DNA of 64,000 nt from Pseudomonas baetica (GCF_019733355.1 NZ_JAIHLQ010000012.1:109319-173318); one strand, 5' to 3'. Shown: positions 46,198 to 57,714, numbered from the stretch's first letter. Notes: generated from the letters alone by a model not told the origin. Numbers and translations are program-made.

Positions 46198-47640
46198 ATG
46201 TTCGATTTCCACCCCCAGCTCAAGCAGCGCTTCGCTGCCTTGCGCACGGGCGCTGATTTTTTTTCCCTGCGGTATGTTCGCGAATCCGGCCAGCACCTGT
46301 CGGTGCGCAAGAACGTTGCCGAACCGCCGAGCCTGAGCCGCGACGAAGGGGCAATGCTCACTGTGCGCGTCAATGGCGTCGAAGCGTATGCGGCGACCAA
46401 CGACCTGTCGCAACAAGGCCTGCAAGCCGCCCTTGAACGCGCCGAACAGCAAGCCCGGCGGCTCAAGCCCCACGCCTTGCTCGACCTGCGCGATCAACCG
46501 GTGTCCAGCGACCGCGCTGATTATTTTTCACCCAATCTCGAACAACCCTTCCCGTCCCTGAGCGACTGCTTTGAGCTGCTCAGCGCGGAGTCCGCCTCGG
46601 TGCCAAAGGATGAGCGCCTGGTGAATTGGGAAGTGAGCATCGGCATCACCCTCGTCGAGCAGATCTACCTGAGCAGCGCCGGCGCCGAACTGCGCCAGGC
46701 CCAGCGTTTCGTCTACCCAAGCCTGGACGTCACCGCCTACGACGGTAACGACAGCCAGACTCGCAGCCTCGGTCGCGAGAACTTCGGCCAACAGGGCGGC
46801 GCCGACGTGATCAGCCGTTGCGGGCTGGTCGGCGCCGGCCCACAGGTGGCCGATCAGGCGCTGCAACTGCTGCTCGCACCGAACACCCCGCAAGGCCCGC
46901 GTGACCTGCTGCTGATGCCCGACCAGATGATGTTGCAGATCCACGAATCCATCGGCCACCCGCTGGAGCTGGATCGCATCCTCGGTGATGAGCGCAATTA
47001 CGCCGGCACCAGTTTCGTCAAAGCGAGCGACTTCGGCAGCCTGCAATACGGTTCAAAACTGCTCAACGTGACGTTCGATCCGGGCATTCCCGAAGAGCTC
47101 GCCAGCTACGGCCATGACGACGACGGCACCCAGGCGAGCAAGCAATTTCTGATTCGCGATGGCCTGTTGCTGCGCCCATTGGGCGGTGCGCTGTCGCAAT
47201 ACCGCGCGGGCCTGGACGGTGTCGCCAACAGCCGCGCCTGCGGCTGGAACCGCGCGCCGATCGACCGTATGGCCAACCTCAACATCGAGCCGGGCGACCA
47301 GCCACTTGAGCAAATGATCAAGGGCATCGAGCACGGCATTCTGATGAGCACCAACCGTTCGTGGTCGATTGACGATGCGCGCAACAAATTCCAGTTCGGC
47401 TGTGAATGGGGCCAACTGATCGAAAACGGTGAACTCAAAGGCGTGGTGAAAAACCCCAACTACCGGGCGATTTCCGCGCACTTCTGGAAGAGCCTGCGCG
47501 CCGTCGGCGACGCCAACACCGTCAAGGTGCTGGGCACGCCGAACTGCGGCAAGGGCGAACCAAACCAGGTCATCCGCGTCGGCCATGCCTCGCCGGCCTG
47601 CGTTTTCAGCAACATTGATGTGTTTGGGGGAGACGCCTGA
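46198..47640 (+). CDS. TldD-like metallopeptidase (second-copy type)
   Basis: A 480-aa protein of the TldD/PmbA family. The zinc motif H249-E-x3-H254 (QIHESIGHPLELDRIL) identifies it as the catalytic TldD-like partner, and GMC-like RPLGGALSQYRA and PNCGKGEPNQ are family segments. It forms a pair with the next gene, starting one base before its end (TGATG). Canonical TldD/TldE degrade unfolded peptides and mature some RiPPs. No precursor peptide is visible nearby. Confidence 0.88.
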   Translation: MFDFHPQLKQRFAALRTGADFFSLRYVRESGQHLSVRKNVAEPPSLSRDEGAMLTVRVNGVEAYAATNDLSQQGLQAALERAEQQARRLKPHALLDLRDQPVSSDRADYFSPNLEQPFPSLSDCFELLSAESASVPKDERLVNWEVSIGITLVEQIYLSSAGAELRQAQRFVYPSLDVTAYDGNDSQTRSLGRENFGQQGGADVISRCGLVGAGPQVADQALQLLLAPNTPQGPRDLLLMPDQMMLQIHESIGHPLELDRILGDERNYAGTSFVKASDFGSLQYGSKLLNVTFDPGIPEELASYGHDDDGTQASKQFLIRDGLLLRPLGGALSQYRAGLDGVANSRACGWNRAPIDRMANLNIEPGDQPLEQMIKGIEHGILMSTNRSWSIDDARNKFQFGCEWGQLIENGELKGVVKNPNYRAISAHFWKSLRAVGDANTVKVLGTPNCGKGEPNQVIRVGHASPACVFSNIDVFGGDA

Positions 47641-48977
47641 TGAGCCTTTCGAAGAATCAGTCCGACGCCTTCAAGGTGATGGTCCATTGGCTGCGTGACA
47701 GCGTGCGCGAGCCAGAACAGTTCACCCTCAGCTATGCCGCCGAATCCTCGGCATTCGTGCGGTTCAACCACGCCAAGGTGCGTCAGGCCGGGCAAGTGCA
47801 ACAGGCCAACATCGGGCTGAAGCTGGTCAATGACGGTCGTCACGCCGACCTGCAAATCACCCTGTCCGGTGATCAGGAAGCCGACCTGCAACGCCTCGCC
47901 GAAGGCTTGCAACAACTGCGAGAAACCCTGCCGCTGCTGCCGCAGGATCCGTACTTGCTACTCAACCACAACGGCTGGCAGAGCACGCATGTGCAGGAGC
48001 ATCCGCTGCCGGACACCGAGCATGTGGTCGAACAAATCTGCGCAGCGGCCGAAGGCCTGGACCTGGTCGGCTTCTACGCCGCCGGTCCCATCAGCCGTGG
48101 TTTCGCCAGCTCCTCGGGCGCGTTCGGCTGGCACCAGGCGAACAGTTTCAACTTCGACTTCAGCCTGTTCCACGAGAATGGCGAAGCGGTGAAGGCCAGC
48201 TACGCCGGGCATGACTGGAGCCGCGAGGGTTTCGCCAAACGCTTCCAGCAGGCGCGCGAGCAATTGGCGTTTCTCGGCCGTCCGATACGCACCTTGGCGC
48301 CGGGGCAGTACCGCGCCTACCTGGCACCGGCCGCGCTAGAAGAAATCATGGGCATGCTGAGCTGGGGCGGGTTCTCCGCGCAGTCGATCGCCAGCAAGAG
48401 CAGTCCGCTGCAAAAGCTGTATGTCGGCGATCAGGCGTTCAGTGCGCTGGTGTCACTGGATGAGAAAGTCAGCGACTCGCTGAGCCCGGCGTTTTCCGGC
48501 GAAGGTTATCCGCGCAGTGATCTGCGCCTGATTGTCGAGGGCAAGGCGGGTGATCAGTTGGTCGGTTCGCGCAGTGCGGCCGAATACGGTTTGACCGCCA
48601 ACGGTGCCAGTGGCGGCGAATCGCCGAGTGCGCTGAACATGGCGGCGGGTGATCTGCCGCAAGCGGAAATCCTCAAGCAGTTGGGCACAGGGCTGTACAT
48701 CAGCAACCTGTGGTACCTGAACTTCTCGGACCAACCGGCGGCGCGCATGACGGGCATGACACGCTTCGCGACCTTCTGGGTCGAGAACGGCGAGATCCAG
48801 GCACCGGTCAGCACCATGCGTTTCGACGACAGCGCCTACAACCTGCTGGGTTCGCAACTGGAAGCGTTGACCGCCGAGCGTGAGTTGCTGCTCTCGTCGA
48901 GTACGTACAGCCAGCGCAATACCTCGTCGGCGTTGTTGCCGGGGGCGTTGGTGAGCCGACTGACCTTGACCCTGTAA
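47640..48977 (+). CDS. PmbA/TldE-like partner subunit
   Basis: A 445-aa TldD/PmbA family protein lacking the HExxxH motif, as expected of the non-catalytic TldE-type partner. SSGAFGWHQANSFNFDFSLF, WSREGFAKRFQQAREQL and LGTGLYISNLWYLNFSD are family segments. It should form a heterodimer with the preceding protein, to which it is translationally coupled. Confidence 0.88.
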   Translation: MSLSKNQSDAFKVMVHWLRDSVREPEQFTLSYAAESSAFVRFNHAKVRQAGQVQQANIGLKLVNDGRHADLQITLSGDQEADLQRLAEGLQQLRETLPLLPQDPYLLLNHNGWQSTHVQEHPLPDTEHVVEQICAAAEGLDLVGFYAAGPISRGFASSSGAFGWHQANSFNFDFSLFHENGEAVKASYAGHDWSREGFAKRFQQAREQLAFLGRPIRTLAPGQYRAYLAPAALEEIMGMLSWGGFSAQSIASKSSPLQKLYVGDQAFSALVSLDEKVSDSLSPAFSGEGYPRSDLRLIVEGKAGDQLVGSRSAAEYGLTANGASGGESPSALNMAAGDLPQAEILKQLGTGLYISNLWYLNFSDQPAARMTGMTRFATFWVENGEIQAPVSTMRFDDSAYNLLGSQLEALTAERELLLSSSTYSQRNTSSALLPGALVSRLTLTL

Positions 48978-49009
48978 GACAAAGATCCCCAGAACACTGG
49001 AGATCTACG

Positions 49010-49098
49010 GTGGGAGCGGGCTTGCTCGCCAATGCGATGTGTCAGTCGATATTGAGGGTGACTGATACACCGCATTGGCGAGCAAGCCCGTTCCCACA
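49010..49098. repeat. REP doublet (inverted pair)
   Basis: GTGGGAGCGGGCTTGCTCGC and its inverted partner, which carries GCCCGTTCCC. Between the PmbA-like gene and the MFS gene. Confidence 0.92.
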
Positions 49099-49137
49099 AA
49101 AGCTGGTTTCGCATTAATCCAATTCGAAAGAGGTTCC

Positions 49138-50565
49138 ATGCCCAGCCGCCCGCCTCTCGACGCCATCACCACACGCTGGTTGCCGTGGGTCGTCGCTATC
49201 GCTTTCTTCATGCAGTCCCTCGACGGGACCATCCTCAACACCGCTTTGCCGGCCATGGCTCGCGACCTGGCCGAAGATCCGTTACGCATGCAAGGCGTGA
49301 TCATCGCCTACATGCTCACCGTGGCCCTGTTGATCCCGGCTTCAGGCTGGATCGCCGACCGTTTCGGCACCAAGAAAATCTTCTTCGGCGCGATCTTGCT
49401 GTTCAGCTTCGGCTCGCTGCTCTGCGCGGTATCGAGCAGCCTGACCATGCTGGTCGGGGCACGGGTCATTCAGGGTTTGGGCGGCGCGTTGATGCTGCCG
49501 GTCGGGCGCTTGGTGGTGCTGCGTGCCTACCCGCGCTCCGAGCTGGTGCGGATCATGGGTTTCATCACCATTCCCGGCCTGCTTGGCCCGCTGATCGGCC
49601 CCACCATGGGCGGCTGGATGGTGCAATACCTGACGTGGCACTGGATCTTCCTGATCAACCTGCCGGTCGGCGTCATTGGCTGTTACGCCGTATGGAAGTT
49701 CATTCCCGACTTGCGCGGTACTGAGCGAACACGTTTCGATGGCCTGGGTTTCCTGTTGTTCGGCGCGGCGATGATCCTGATCACCATCGCCATGGAGGGC
49801 CTCGGCGAACTGCACTTGCCGCACCTGCGGGTGATGTTGCTGCTGTTCGGCGGCATGGCTTGCCTCGCTGCTTATTGGTTGCGCGCAGGCCACATCGAAA
49901 ACCCCTTGTTCTCGCCATCACTGTTCAAGACCCGCACCTTTGCCGTTGGCATTCTCGGCAATCTGTTCGCGCGGTTGGGCAGCGGCGCCCTGCCGTTTCT
50001 GGTGCCATTGCTGCTGCAGGTAGCGCTGGGTTATTCGCCCTCGCAAGCGGGGATGAGCATGCTGCCGCTGGCCGCAGCGGCAATGCTTGCCAAGTGGCTG
50101 GCGCGACCGCTGATCGAACGCCTCGGTTATCGCATCGTGCTCACCGGCAACACGCTGGCATTGGGGATCATGCTGGCAAGCATGGGCCTGGTCAGCGGGC
50201 AGACCCCCTACTGGCTGCTGCTGTGTCAGTTGTCGATTCTCGGGGCGATCAACTCGCTGCAATTCACCGCGATGAACACCGTGACCCTGATCGACCTCGA
50301 CGACGCCAGCGCCAGCAGTGGCAACAGCTTGCTGTCGGTGGTCGCGCAATTGTCGTTGAGCCTGGGGGTGGCGTGTGCAGGGGCCTTGCTGGGCGGGTTT
50401 ACCGCCGAGGCCGGAAATGACGGCGTGGACACCGTTCTGGGGGCGTTCCAACTGACCTTCGTGACGGTTGGCGTCATGGCGATGCTTGCCGCTACGATCT
50501 TCTCGCAACTCTCGAAGGAAACCGGCCGGCGCGCCAAACACCCGGAAGAACACTTCGAACATTAG
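49138..50565 (+). CDS. DHA2-type MFS multidrug exporter (MdtD-like)
   Basis: A 475-aa MFS protein with about 14 predicted helices. WVVAIAFFMQSLDGTILNTALPAMARDL is the D1 helix of DHA2 exporters, and GWIADRFGTKKIFFGAI is the loop 2-3 motif A. Closest in layout to MdtD. The ATG at 49138 was chosen over 49075, which would translate REP sequence. Substrate unknown. Confidence 0.88.
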   Translation: MPSRPPLDAITTRWLPWVVAIAFFMQSLDGTILNTALPAMARDLAEDPLRMQGVIIAYMLTVALLIPASGWIADRFGTKKIFFGAILLFSFGSLLCAVSSSLTMLVGARVIQGLGGALMLPVGRLVVLRAYPRSELVRIMGFITIPGLLGPLIGPTMGGWMVQYLTWHWIFLINLPVGVIGCYAVWKFIPDLRGTERTRFDGLGFLLFGAAMILITIAMEGLGELHLPHLRVMLLLFGGMACLAAYWLRAGHIENPLFSPSLFKTRTFAVGILGNLFARLGSGALPFLVPLLLQVALGYSPSQAGMSMLPLAAAAMLAKWLARPLIERLGYRIVLTGNTLALGIMLASMGLVSGQTPYWLLLCQLSILGAINSLQFTAMNTVTLIDLDDASASSGNSLLSVVAQLSLSLGVACAGALLGGFTAEAGNDGVDTVLGAFQLTFVTVGVMAMLAATIFSQLSKETGRRAKHPEEHFEH

Positions 50566-50645
50566 TCACTGTTCGTCCAGAACTTTCGAAGAAAATGGCA
50601 CGGGGCTGCTACACTGCGCGACATTTTGTTTTGCAGGCCAGTCCC

Positions 50646-52031
<1,386 letters not shown>

Positions 52032-52056
52032 CTGATCTGCTGCCCGACAGAGATCA

Positions 52057-52090
52057 AATGTGGGAGCCGTCGCACCGCCGCTCCCACATT
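52057..52090. repeat. Single REP-like hairpin
   Basis: AATGTGGGAGC and GCTCCCACATT form a perfect hairpin around a 12-nt loop, just after dbpA; probably a shortened REP pair also serving as a 3' end structure. Confidence 0.8.
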
Positions 52091-52130
52091 GGTCTTCGGT
52101 GAATTTTGAATTCTTTGTGAGGACACCGTT

Positions 52131-53309
52131 TTGCGCTCTACCGAAGTCGTGATCATTGGCGCTGGCGCCGCTGGGTTGATGTGTGCACTGACCGCCGCCG
52201 GGCGTGGGCGTCAGGTGTTGCTGCTCGACCATGCGAACAAGGCCGGCAAGAAAATCCTGATGTCGGGCGGTGGCCGCTGCAATTTCACCAACATGTACAC
52301 CGAACCAAGCAATTTCCTCTCGCAGAACCCGCACTTCTGCAAATCCGCACTGGCGCGTTATACCCAGTGGGATTTCATCGGCATGGTCGGCAAACACGCC
52401 GTGCCGTACCACGAAAAAAAACTCGGCCAGTTGTTCTGCGATAACAAGTCCAGCGACATCCTCGGCATGCTGCTGGACGAGTGCGATCAGGTGGGCGTCG
52501 AGTTGCACCTCGACACGTCGATCCAGACCATCGAGAAAGTCGAGAGCGGTTACCTGCTCGACACCACACTCGGCCAGATCCAGTGCCAATCGCTGGTGAT
52601 CGCCACTGGCGGCCTGTCGATCCCGACACTGGGCGCCACCGGTTTCGGTTATCAGGTGGCCAAACAGTTCGGCCATGAACTGCTGCCGACCCGCGCCGGC
52701 CTGGTGCCGTTCACCATCACCGATCAGCTCAAGGAACTGTGCACCGAGCTGTCCGGCACGTCGGTGGATTGTCTGGTGAGCTGCAACGATCAGAGCTTTC
52801 GCGAGAACATTCTGTTCACTCACCGAGGGCTCAGCGGCCCGGCAATCTTGCAGATCTCGTCGTTCTGGGAATCCGGCGATGTGGTCCAGATCAACCTGCT
52901 GCCCGATCACGACGCCGCCGCGTGGCTGCAACAGCAAGTGGCCGAACGCCCGAACAGCGAATTGAAAACCCTGCTGGGTGAAATCTTCACCAAGAAGATG
53001 GCCAATTTGCTGGCGGACAACTGGTTCGAGTCCAAACCGATGAAGCAGTACACCCACGCCGAACTGGCGGAAATCGCCGACAGGCTGGGCAGCTGGAAAG
53101 TCGTGCCGGCCGGCACCGAAGGTTATCGCACCGCCGAAGTGACCCTCGGCGGCGTGGATACTCGCGAAGTCTCCTCCAAGACCATGGAATCGCTGAAAAG
53201 CCCTGGCCTGTATTTCGTCGGTGAAGTGCTCGACGTCACCGGCCATTTGGGCGGCTTCAATTTCCAGTGGGCCTGGGCCTCGGGTTACGCGGCGGCGCAG
53301 TACGTCTGA
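52131..53309 (+). CDS. BaiN-like NAD(P)/FAD flavoprotein (HI0933 family)
   Basis: A 392-aa flavoprotein. VVIIGAGAAGLMCALTAAGRG binds FAD; NKAGKKILMSGGGRCNFTN is the family signature; GLYFVGEVLDVTGHLGGFNF is near the C-terminus. Starts with TTG at 52131 (MRSTEVV) and a GAGG-like site ~8 nt upstream. The reaction is unknown for most members. Confidence 0.9.
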   Translation: MRSTEVVIIGAGAAGLMCALTAAGRGRQVLLLDHANKAGKKILMSGGGRCNFTNMYTEPSNFLSQNPHFCKSALARYTQWDFIGMVGKHAVPYHEKKLGQLFCDNKSSDILGMLLDECDQVGVELHLDTSIQTIEKVESGYLLDTTLGQIQCQSLVIATGGLSIPTLGATGFGYQVAKQFGHELLPTRAGLVPFTITDQLKELCTELSGTSVDCLVSCNDQSFRENILFTHRGLSGPAILQISSFWESGDVVQINLLPDHDAAAWLQQQVAERPNSELKTLLGEIFTKKMANLLADNWFESKPMKQYTHAELAEIADRLGSWKVVPAGTEGYRTAEVTLGGVDTREVSSKTMESLKSPGLYFVGEVLDVTGHLGGFNFQWAWASGYAAAQYV

Positions 53310-53326
53310 TCCCAAAAAAATCAAAA

Positions 53327-53418
53327 CTGTGGGAGCAAGCTTGCTCGCGAATGCGGTGGATCAGTCGACATTGATGTTGAATGGCACACCGCTTTCGGGA
53401 GCAAGCCCCCTCCCACAG
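53327..53418. repeat. REP doublet, diverged
   Basis: Inverted arms GTGGGAGCAAGCTTGCTCGC and GGGAGCAAGCCCCCTCCCAC with several substitutions. Confidence 0.88.
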
Positions 53419-53535
53419 TTGTTATGTGTAGAGCTCAAAGGAACACTTTTTGCTGTCAGATGTGATCGGCGCCATTGCGTCGACGTCATTACTGGCTCAA
53501 TTTAGCGGCATCGCCTCGGAAGGCCTTCGCACTTC

Positions 53536-55728
53536 ATGTCCTCGACCTCGTTTCGTCAGTCTTTGCGGCGCCTGTGGGCGCTGGATAAATTCAGCTATAG
53601 CGTGCGGGTGTTCATCGCCCTGACCGGCAGCATGGCGCTGTGTTGGTATCAGGATGAAATGGGGCTGCTGATCCCGTTGTTCCTGGGGATCATCGCCAGC
53701 GCCCTGGCCGAAACCGACGACAGTTGGCAGGGCCGTCTCAATGCGCTCGCCGTGACGCTGGTGTGTTTCAGTGTCGCCGCGCTGTCGGTTGAATTGCTCT
53801 TCCCCTACCCCATCGTCTTTGCCGTTGCCCTGGCACTGGCCAGTTTCGGCCTGACCATGCTCGGTGCGCTCGGCGAGCGTTATGGCGCGATTGCCTCGGC
53901 GACCTTGATTCTTTCCGTGTACACAATGATCGGCGTTGACCAGCGCGGCGGCGCTGTCATCGATTTTTGGCACGAGCCCATGCTGCTGGTAGCTGGTGCC
54001 GCGTGGTACGGCCTGCTGTCGGTGTTGTGGCAGGCGCTGTTCTCCAATCAGCCCGTGCAGCAAAGCCTGGCGCGACTGTTCCGTGAACTGGGCTTTTACC
54101 TGAAGCTCAAATCGTCGCTGTTCGAGCCGATCCGGCAGATGGACGTCGAAGCACGACGGCTGGAGTTGGCCCAGCAAAATGGTCGCGTGGTCGCTGCGCT
54201 GAACAGCGCCAAGGAAATCATCCTGCACCGCGTCGGCAACGGTCGCCCTGGCTCGAAAGTCAGCCGTTACCTGAAACTGTACTTCCTCGCCCAGGACATC
54301 CACGAACGCGCCAGTTCTTCGCACTATCCGTACAACGCGTTGGCCGATGCGTTTTTCCACAGCGACGTGCTGTTCCGTTGTCAGCGCCTGTTGCGCCAGC
54401 AAGGCAAGGCCTGCCGGGCATTGGCCGAATCGATCCAGATGCGTCAGCCCTTCGTCTACGACGCCAGTTTCGCTGAAGCCCTGAGCGACCTCGATGCCTC
54501 CCTCGAACACCTGCGCATCCAGAGCAACCCGGCCTGGCGCGGCCTGCTGCGCTCACTGCGCGCACTGGCCGCCAACCTCGGCACCCTCGACCGATTGCTC
54601 AGTGATGCGAGCAACCCCGATGCCTTGGCCGATGCCACCGACAGCAGTTTGCTCGACCGCTCGCCGCGCAATCTGAAAGACGTTTGGATTCGCCTGCGCA
54701 CCCAACTGACACCGACGTCCTTGCTGTTCCGCCATGCCCTGCGCCTGCCGCTGGCGTTGAGTATCGGCTACGGCATGGTGCATTTGATTCACCCATCGCA
54801 AGGCTACTGGATCATCCTCACCACGCTGTTCGTCTGCCAGCCGAACTACGGCGCAACACGCCGTAAACTCGGCCAGCGGATCTTCGGCACTGCCATCGGC
54901 CTGACCGTAGCGTGGGCGCTATTCGATCTGTTCCCCAGCCCGTTGGTGCAGTCGTGCTTTGCGATTGCTGCCGGCGTGGTGTTCTTTACCAACCGCACCA
55001 CCCGCTACACCCTGGCCACCGCCGCGATCACCATCATGGTGCTGTTCTGCTTCAATCAGGTCGGCGACGGTTACGGGCTGTTCCTGCCACGGCTGTTCGA
55101 TACCTTGCTCGGCAGTCTGATCGCGGGGCTGGCCGTTTTCCTGTTCCTGCCGGACTGGCAGGGTCGACGCCTGAACAAAGTGCTGGCCAACACCCTGACC
55201 TGCAACAGCATCTACCTGCGCCAGATCATGCAGCAATACGCCGCTGGCAAAACCGACGACCTCGCTTATCGTCTGGCTCGACGCAACGCGCACAACGCCG
55301 ATGCAGCGCTGTCGACGACGCTGGCGAACATGCTGATGGAGCCGGGGCATTTTCGTAAGGAAGCGGATGTGGGGTTCCGTTTTCTGGTGCTGTCGCACAC
55401 CCTGCTCAGCTACCTGTCGGGGCTGGGCGCACACCGGGAAACGCAATTACCGGCGGATGTGCGCGAACACTTGATCGGCGGCGCCGGGGTGAAACTGGCG
55501 ACGAGCATCGATGAAATCGCCCAAGGGCTGGCGAGCAAACAGCCGATTGCGATTCAGAGCGATGAAGAAGAAACGCTGGCCAATGAGCTGGAACAGATGC
55601 CCGATGAAATTGATGAGGGGCAGCGGTTGGTGCAGACACAACTGGCGCTGATTTACCGGCAGCTCGGACCGTTGCGTACCTTGGCGGCGCATTTGATCAA
55701 AGACACCAATGAGATTGGCGCTGGCTGA
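53536..55728 (+). CDS. yccS: YccS-family membrane protein
   Basis: A 730-aa inner-membrane protein of the YccS/YhfK family (FUSC-like). Two sets of about five or six helices (VFIALTGSMALCWYQDEMG, AVALALASFGLTMLGALGE; and LALSIGYGMVHLIHPSQGYW onward) are separated by ~270-residue soluble helical regions. The family has been linked to efflux of aromatic acids, but not proven here. Confidence 0.9.
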   Translation: MSSTSFRQSLRRLWALDKFSYSVRVFIALTGSMALCWYQDEMGLLIPLFLGIIASALAETDDSWQGRLNALAVTLVCFSVAALSVELLFPYPIVFAVALALASFGLTMLGALGERYGAIASATLILSVYTMIGVDQRGGAVIDFWHEPMLLVAGAAWYGLLSVLWQALFSNQPVQQSLARLFRELGFYLKLKSSLFEPIRQMDVEARRLELAQQNGRVVAALNSAKEIILHRVGNGRPGSKVSRYLKLYFLAQDIHERASSSHYPYNALADAFFHSDVLFRCQRLLRQQGKACRALAESIQMRQPFVYDASFAEALSDLDASLEHLRIQSNPAWRGLLRSLRALAANLGTLDRLLSDASNPDALADATDSSLLDRSPRNLKDVWIRLRTQLTPTSLLFRHALRLPLALSIGYGMVHLIHPSQGYWIILTTLFVCQPNYGATRRKLGQRIFGTAIGLTVAWALFDLFPSPLVQSCFAIAAGVVFFTNRTTRYTLATAAITIMVLFCFNQVGDGYGLFLPRLFDTLLGSLIAGLAVFLFLPDWQGRRLNKVLANTLTCNSIYLRQIMQQYAAGKTDDLAYRLARRNAHNADAALSTTLANMLMEPGHFRKEADVGFRFLVLSHTLLSYLSGLGAHRETQLPADVREHLIGGAGVKLATSIDEIAQGLASKQPIAIQSDEEETLANELEQMPDEIDEGQRLVQTQLALIYRQLGPLRTLAAHLIKDTNEIGAG

Positions 55729-55735
55729 CAGGACG

Positions 55736-55816
55736 CCTTCGCGAGCAAGCTCGCTCCCACAGTGAATGTGTGCACGACACAGCACCCATGTGGGAGCGAG
55801 CCTGCTCGCGAAGAGG
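55736..55816. repeat. REP doublet, tail-to-tail orientation
   Basis: Arms TTCGCGAGCAAGCTCGCTCC and GTGGGAGCGAGCCTGCTCGC between convergent yccS and the solute-binding gene. Confidence 0.92.
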
Positions 55817-55848
55817 CCATCGCAGCACCACAGAATCTGGGTCAGCCC

Positions 55849-56586
55849 TCACATCCCATGCTGCCTCAACAACTTGTCATAACTGCCATCGGCCTTCATC
55901 GCCGCTATCGCCTTGTCAAACCCCGCGACAATCTGCTCATGCTGCGGGTTTTTCAGGCTCACCAGAATATGTAGGCTGTTCTCGCTCAACGGCTTGGGCA
56001 AAAACTCCACGGCATTGCGCACCTTCGGTGATTCACGCGCCAGGTAATAGCGCGCCACATACTCGTCCTCCAGCGTCAACTTGACCCGGTCCGCCGCGAG
56101 CATGCGCACGGCCATGGCAAAGTTATGCACAGGGACTCTCTGCAACGCGGTGTCGGCATCGAACGTCGCCGAATAGGCGTAACCGCGCACCACCGCAATC
56201 GGATACGTGTGCAGTTGCTGCAAGTTGCTGTATTCGAGCGGCGTGTCTTTGCGCTTGAGGAAGCGGACGCGGTTGAGCAGGTACTCACCGGAGAACTGCC
56301 CAAGCCTGGTGCGCTCGTCGTTATACCAGGCGTTGACCAGCACATCGTAGCGACCCTCACCGACACCCATCAGTGCCCGTGCCCACGGCACTTGCTCGTA
56401 ATCGCTGGCATACCCGGCCCGGGCCAGCGCGGTGCTGACAATGTCTGTGGCCAGACCGCCGTTGACCAAGGTGTCATCGGTAAAGGGTGGCCAGATATCA
56501 AACACCAGCCGCAACTTGTCCGCTACGGCGGTTTGAGCCAGTAAGAGCAACCCGATCAAAGCAAAGGCTCGATGCAGTCGCGGCAT
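55849..56586 (-). CDS. Periplasmic solute-binding protein (SBP_bac_3 family)
   Basis: A 245-aa secreted protein with signal peptide MPRLHRAFALIGLLLLAQTA, cleaved near AVAD. Domain signs: LVFDIWPPFTDD, GLATDIVSTALARAGY, EGRYDVLVNAWYNDERT and FDKAIAAMKADGSYDKLLRQ. This is an amino-acid-receptor fold. No permease or ATPase is next to it, so it may be orphan or a sensor. Confidence 0.85.
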   Translation of the reverse strand: MPRLHRAFALIGLLLLAQTAVADKLRLVFDIWPPFTDDTLVNGGLATDIVSTALARAGYASDYEQVPWARALMGVGEGRYDVLVNAWYNDERTRLGQFSGEYLLNRVRFLKRKDTPLEYSNLQQLHTYPIAVVRGYAYSATFDADTALQRVPVHNFAMAVRMLAADRVKLTLEDEYVARYYLARESPKVRNAVEFLPKPLSENSLHILVSLKNPQHEQIVAGFDKAIAAMKADGSYDKLLRQHGM

Positions 56587-56841
56587 GCTTGAAAATCCTT
56601 AGCGGGCGAGCAGCCCAGCGTGTTTTCAGTCAAAACCCCAAGGCCCCTTACCGGCAAAACCCAGGCCCTAACATTAGCTCATTGGAGCCATTGCACAGCG
56701 CTCCTGTGCAGATTACACAAAGATGTCACTGTCGCGAGAAAGGAATAGTGGCATTTTGACCTTTGTCACAGACTCTTACGCCATAAAGACATCTGCGGCC
56801 AGTGCGCTTAGTATCGGGCGACACGTTCAAGGAGTCGGACA

Positions 56842-57294
56842 ATGACAATCGAGTGGGTCTGCAAACATCACAACGATCTGGGCAAAGAGCAGTTGTACGC
56901 ACTGTTGAAGTTGCGATCGGAAGTGTTCGTGGTCGAACAGAAATGTGCATATCCGGATCTCGACGGGCAGGATCTGGAGGGCGACACCTACCATTTGATG
57001 GGCTGGGACAAGGGCCAACTGGTCGCCTACCTGCGCCTGCTGGATCCGGAGTCCCAGGGCGGCGACGTGGTCATCGGCCGGGTAGTGACCTCCGCACAGG
57101 CGCGTGGTAAAGGGCTGGGCCACGAGATGATGGAACAGGCACTGAAACAGGCCGAACGGCATTGGCCGCAGGTGCCGATCTACCTGTCGGCACAGGCGCA
57201 TTTGCAGGGGTATTACGGCAAGTACGGGTTTGTCGCAGTGGGTGAGGAATACCTGGAGGATGGCATTGCGCACATCGGGATGCGCCGTTCCTGA
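56842..57294 (+). CDS. elaA: ElaA-like GNAT acetyltransferase
   Basis: A 150-aa acetyltransferase. LYALLKLRSEVFVVEQKCAY with YPDLDGQDLEGDTYHLMGW is the ElaA signature; SAQARGKGLGHEMMEQAL is the acetyl-CoA loop. ATG at 56842 follows AAGGAG-like bases by ~10 nt. Substrate unknown. Confidence 0.9.
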   Translation: MTIEWVCKHHNDLGKEQLYALLKLRSEVFVVEQKCAYPDLDGQDLEGDTYHLMGWDKGQLVAYLRLLDPESQGGDVVIGRVVTSAQARGKGLGHEMMEQALKQAERHWPQVPIYLSAQAHLQGYYGKYGFVAVGEEYLEDGIAHIGMRRS

Positions 57295-57299
57295 CGGCC

Positions 57300-57368
57300 C
57301 CTTCGCGAGCAAGCCCGCTCCCACAGTCGGGATACATTCTCCTGTGGGAACGGGCTTGCTCGCGAAGG
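57300..57368. repeat. REP doublet, tail-to-tail orientation
   Basis: Short-centre REP pair right after the elaA stop. Confidence 0.92.
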
Positions 57369-57391
57369 TGTCAGTTCAATCGATACAAGGC

Positions 57392-57688
57392 TCAGGGATA
57401 CTCAAGCACAGCCTTGATCTGGCCCAAATTGCGCTCGATCCACCCGCGATCAATCGCCCCCCACTCACGAACCCTATAGCGCCCGGCATGGTTGCGGGCG
57501 CCTTCTTCCTGCTCGAACTCACAGACGATGTCCAGATCCGCCAACGCGGCAATTGTGTCCTGCGCGGTGCGCCGGGGCATCCCGGTGATTTCAGTCAACG
57601 CCGGCACGCTGGGCGCCAAGCCGCTATCGATCAGATACGCGACGTAGAGACGTCGGTAAAAACTGCTTTTGGTTTTGCTGACATCCAT
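57392..57688 (-). CDS. Winged-helix protein (98 aa)
   Basis: A 98-aa winged-helix DNA-binding-like protein: SSFYRRLYVAYLIDSGL, then ALTEITGMPRRTAQDTIAAL as recognition helices and REWGAIDRGWIERN near the C-terminus. The ATG at 57688 (MDVSKTKSSFYRR) is used rather than 57733, which is inside the upstream gene. It lies 26 nt after the YgjP-type gene, probably in the same transcript. Target unknown. Confidence 0.75.
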   Translation of the reverse strand: MDVSKTKSSFYRRLYVAYLIDSGLAPSVPALTEITGMPRRTAQDTIAALADLDIVCEFEQEEGARNHAGRYRVREWGAIDRGWIERNLGQIKAVLEYP

Positions 57689-57714
57689 CCAAACACTCCC
57701 AACGTGACAGCTCT

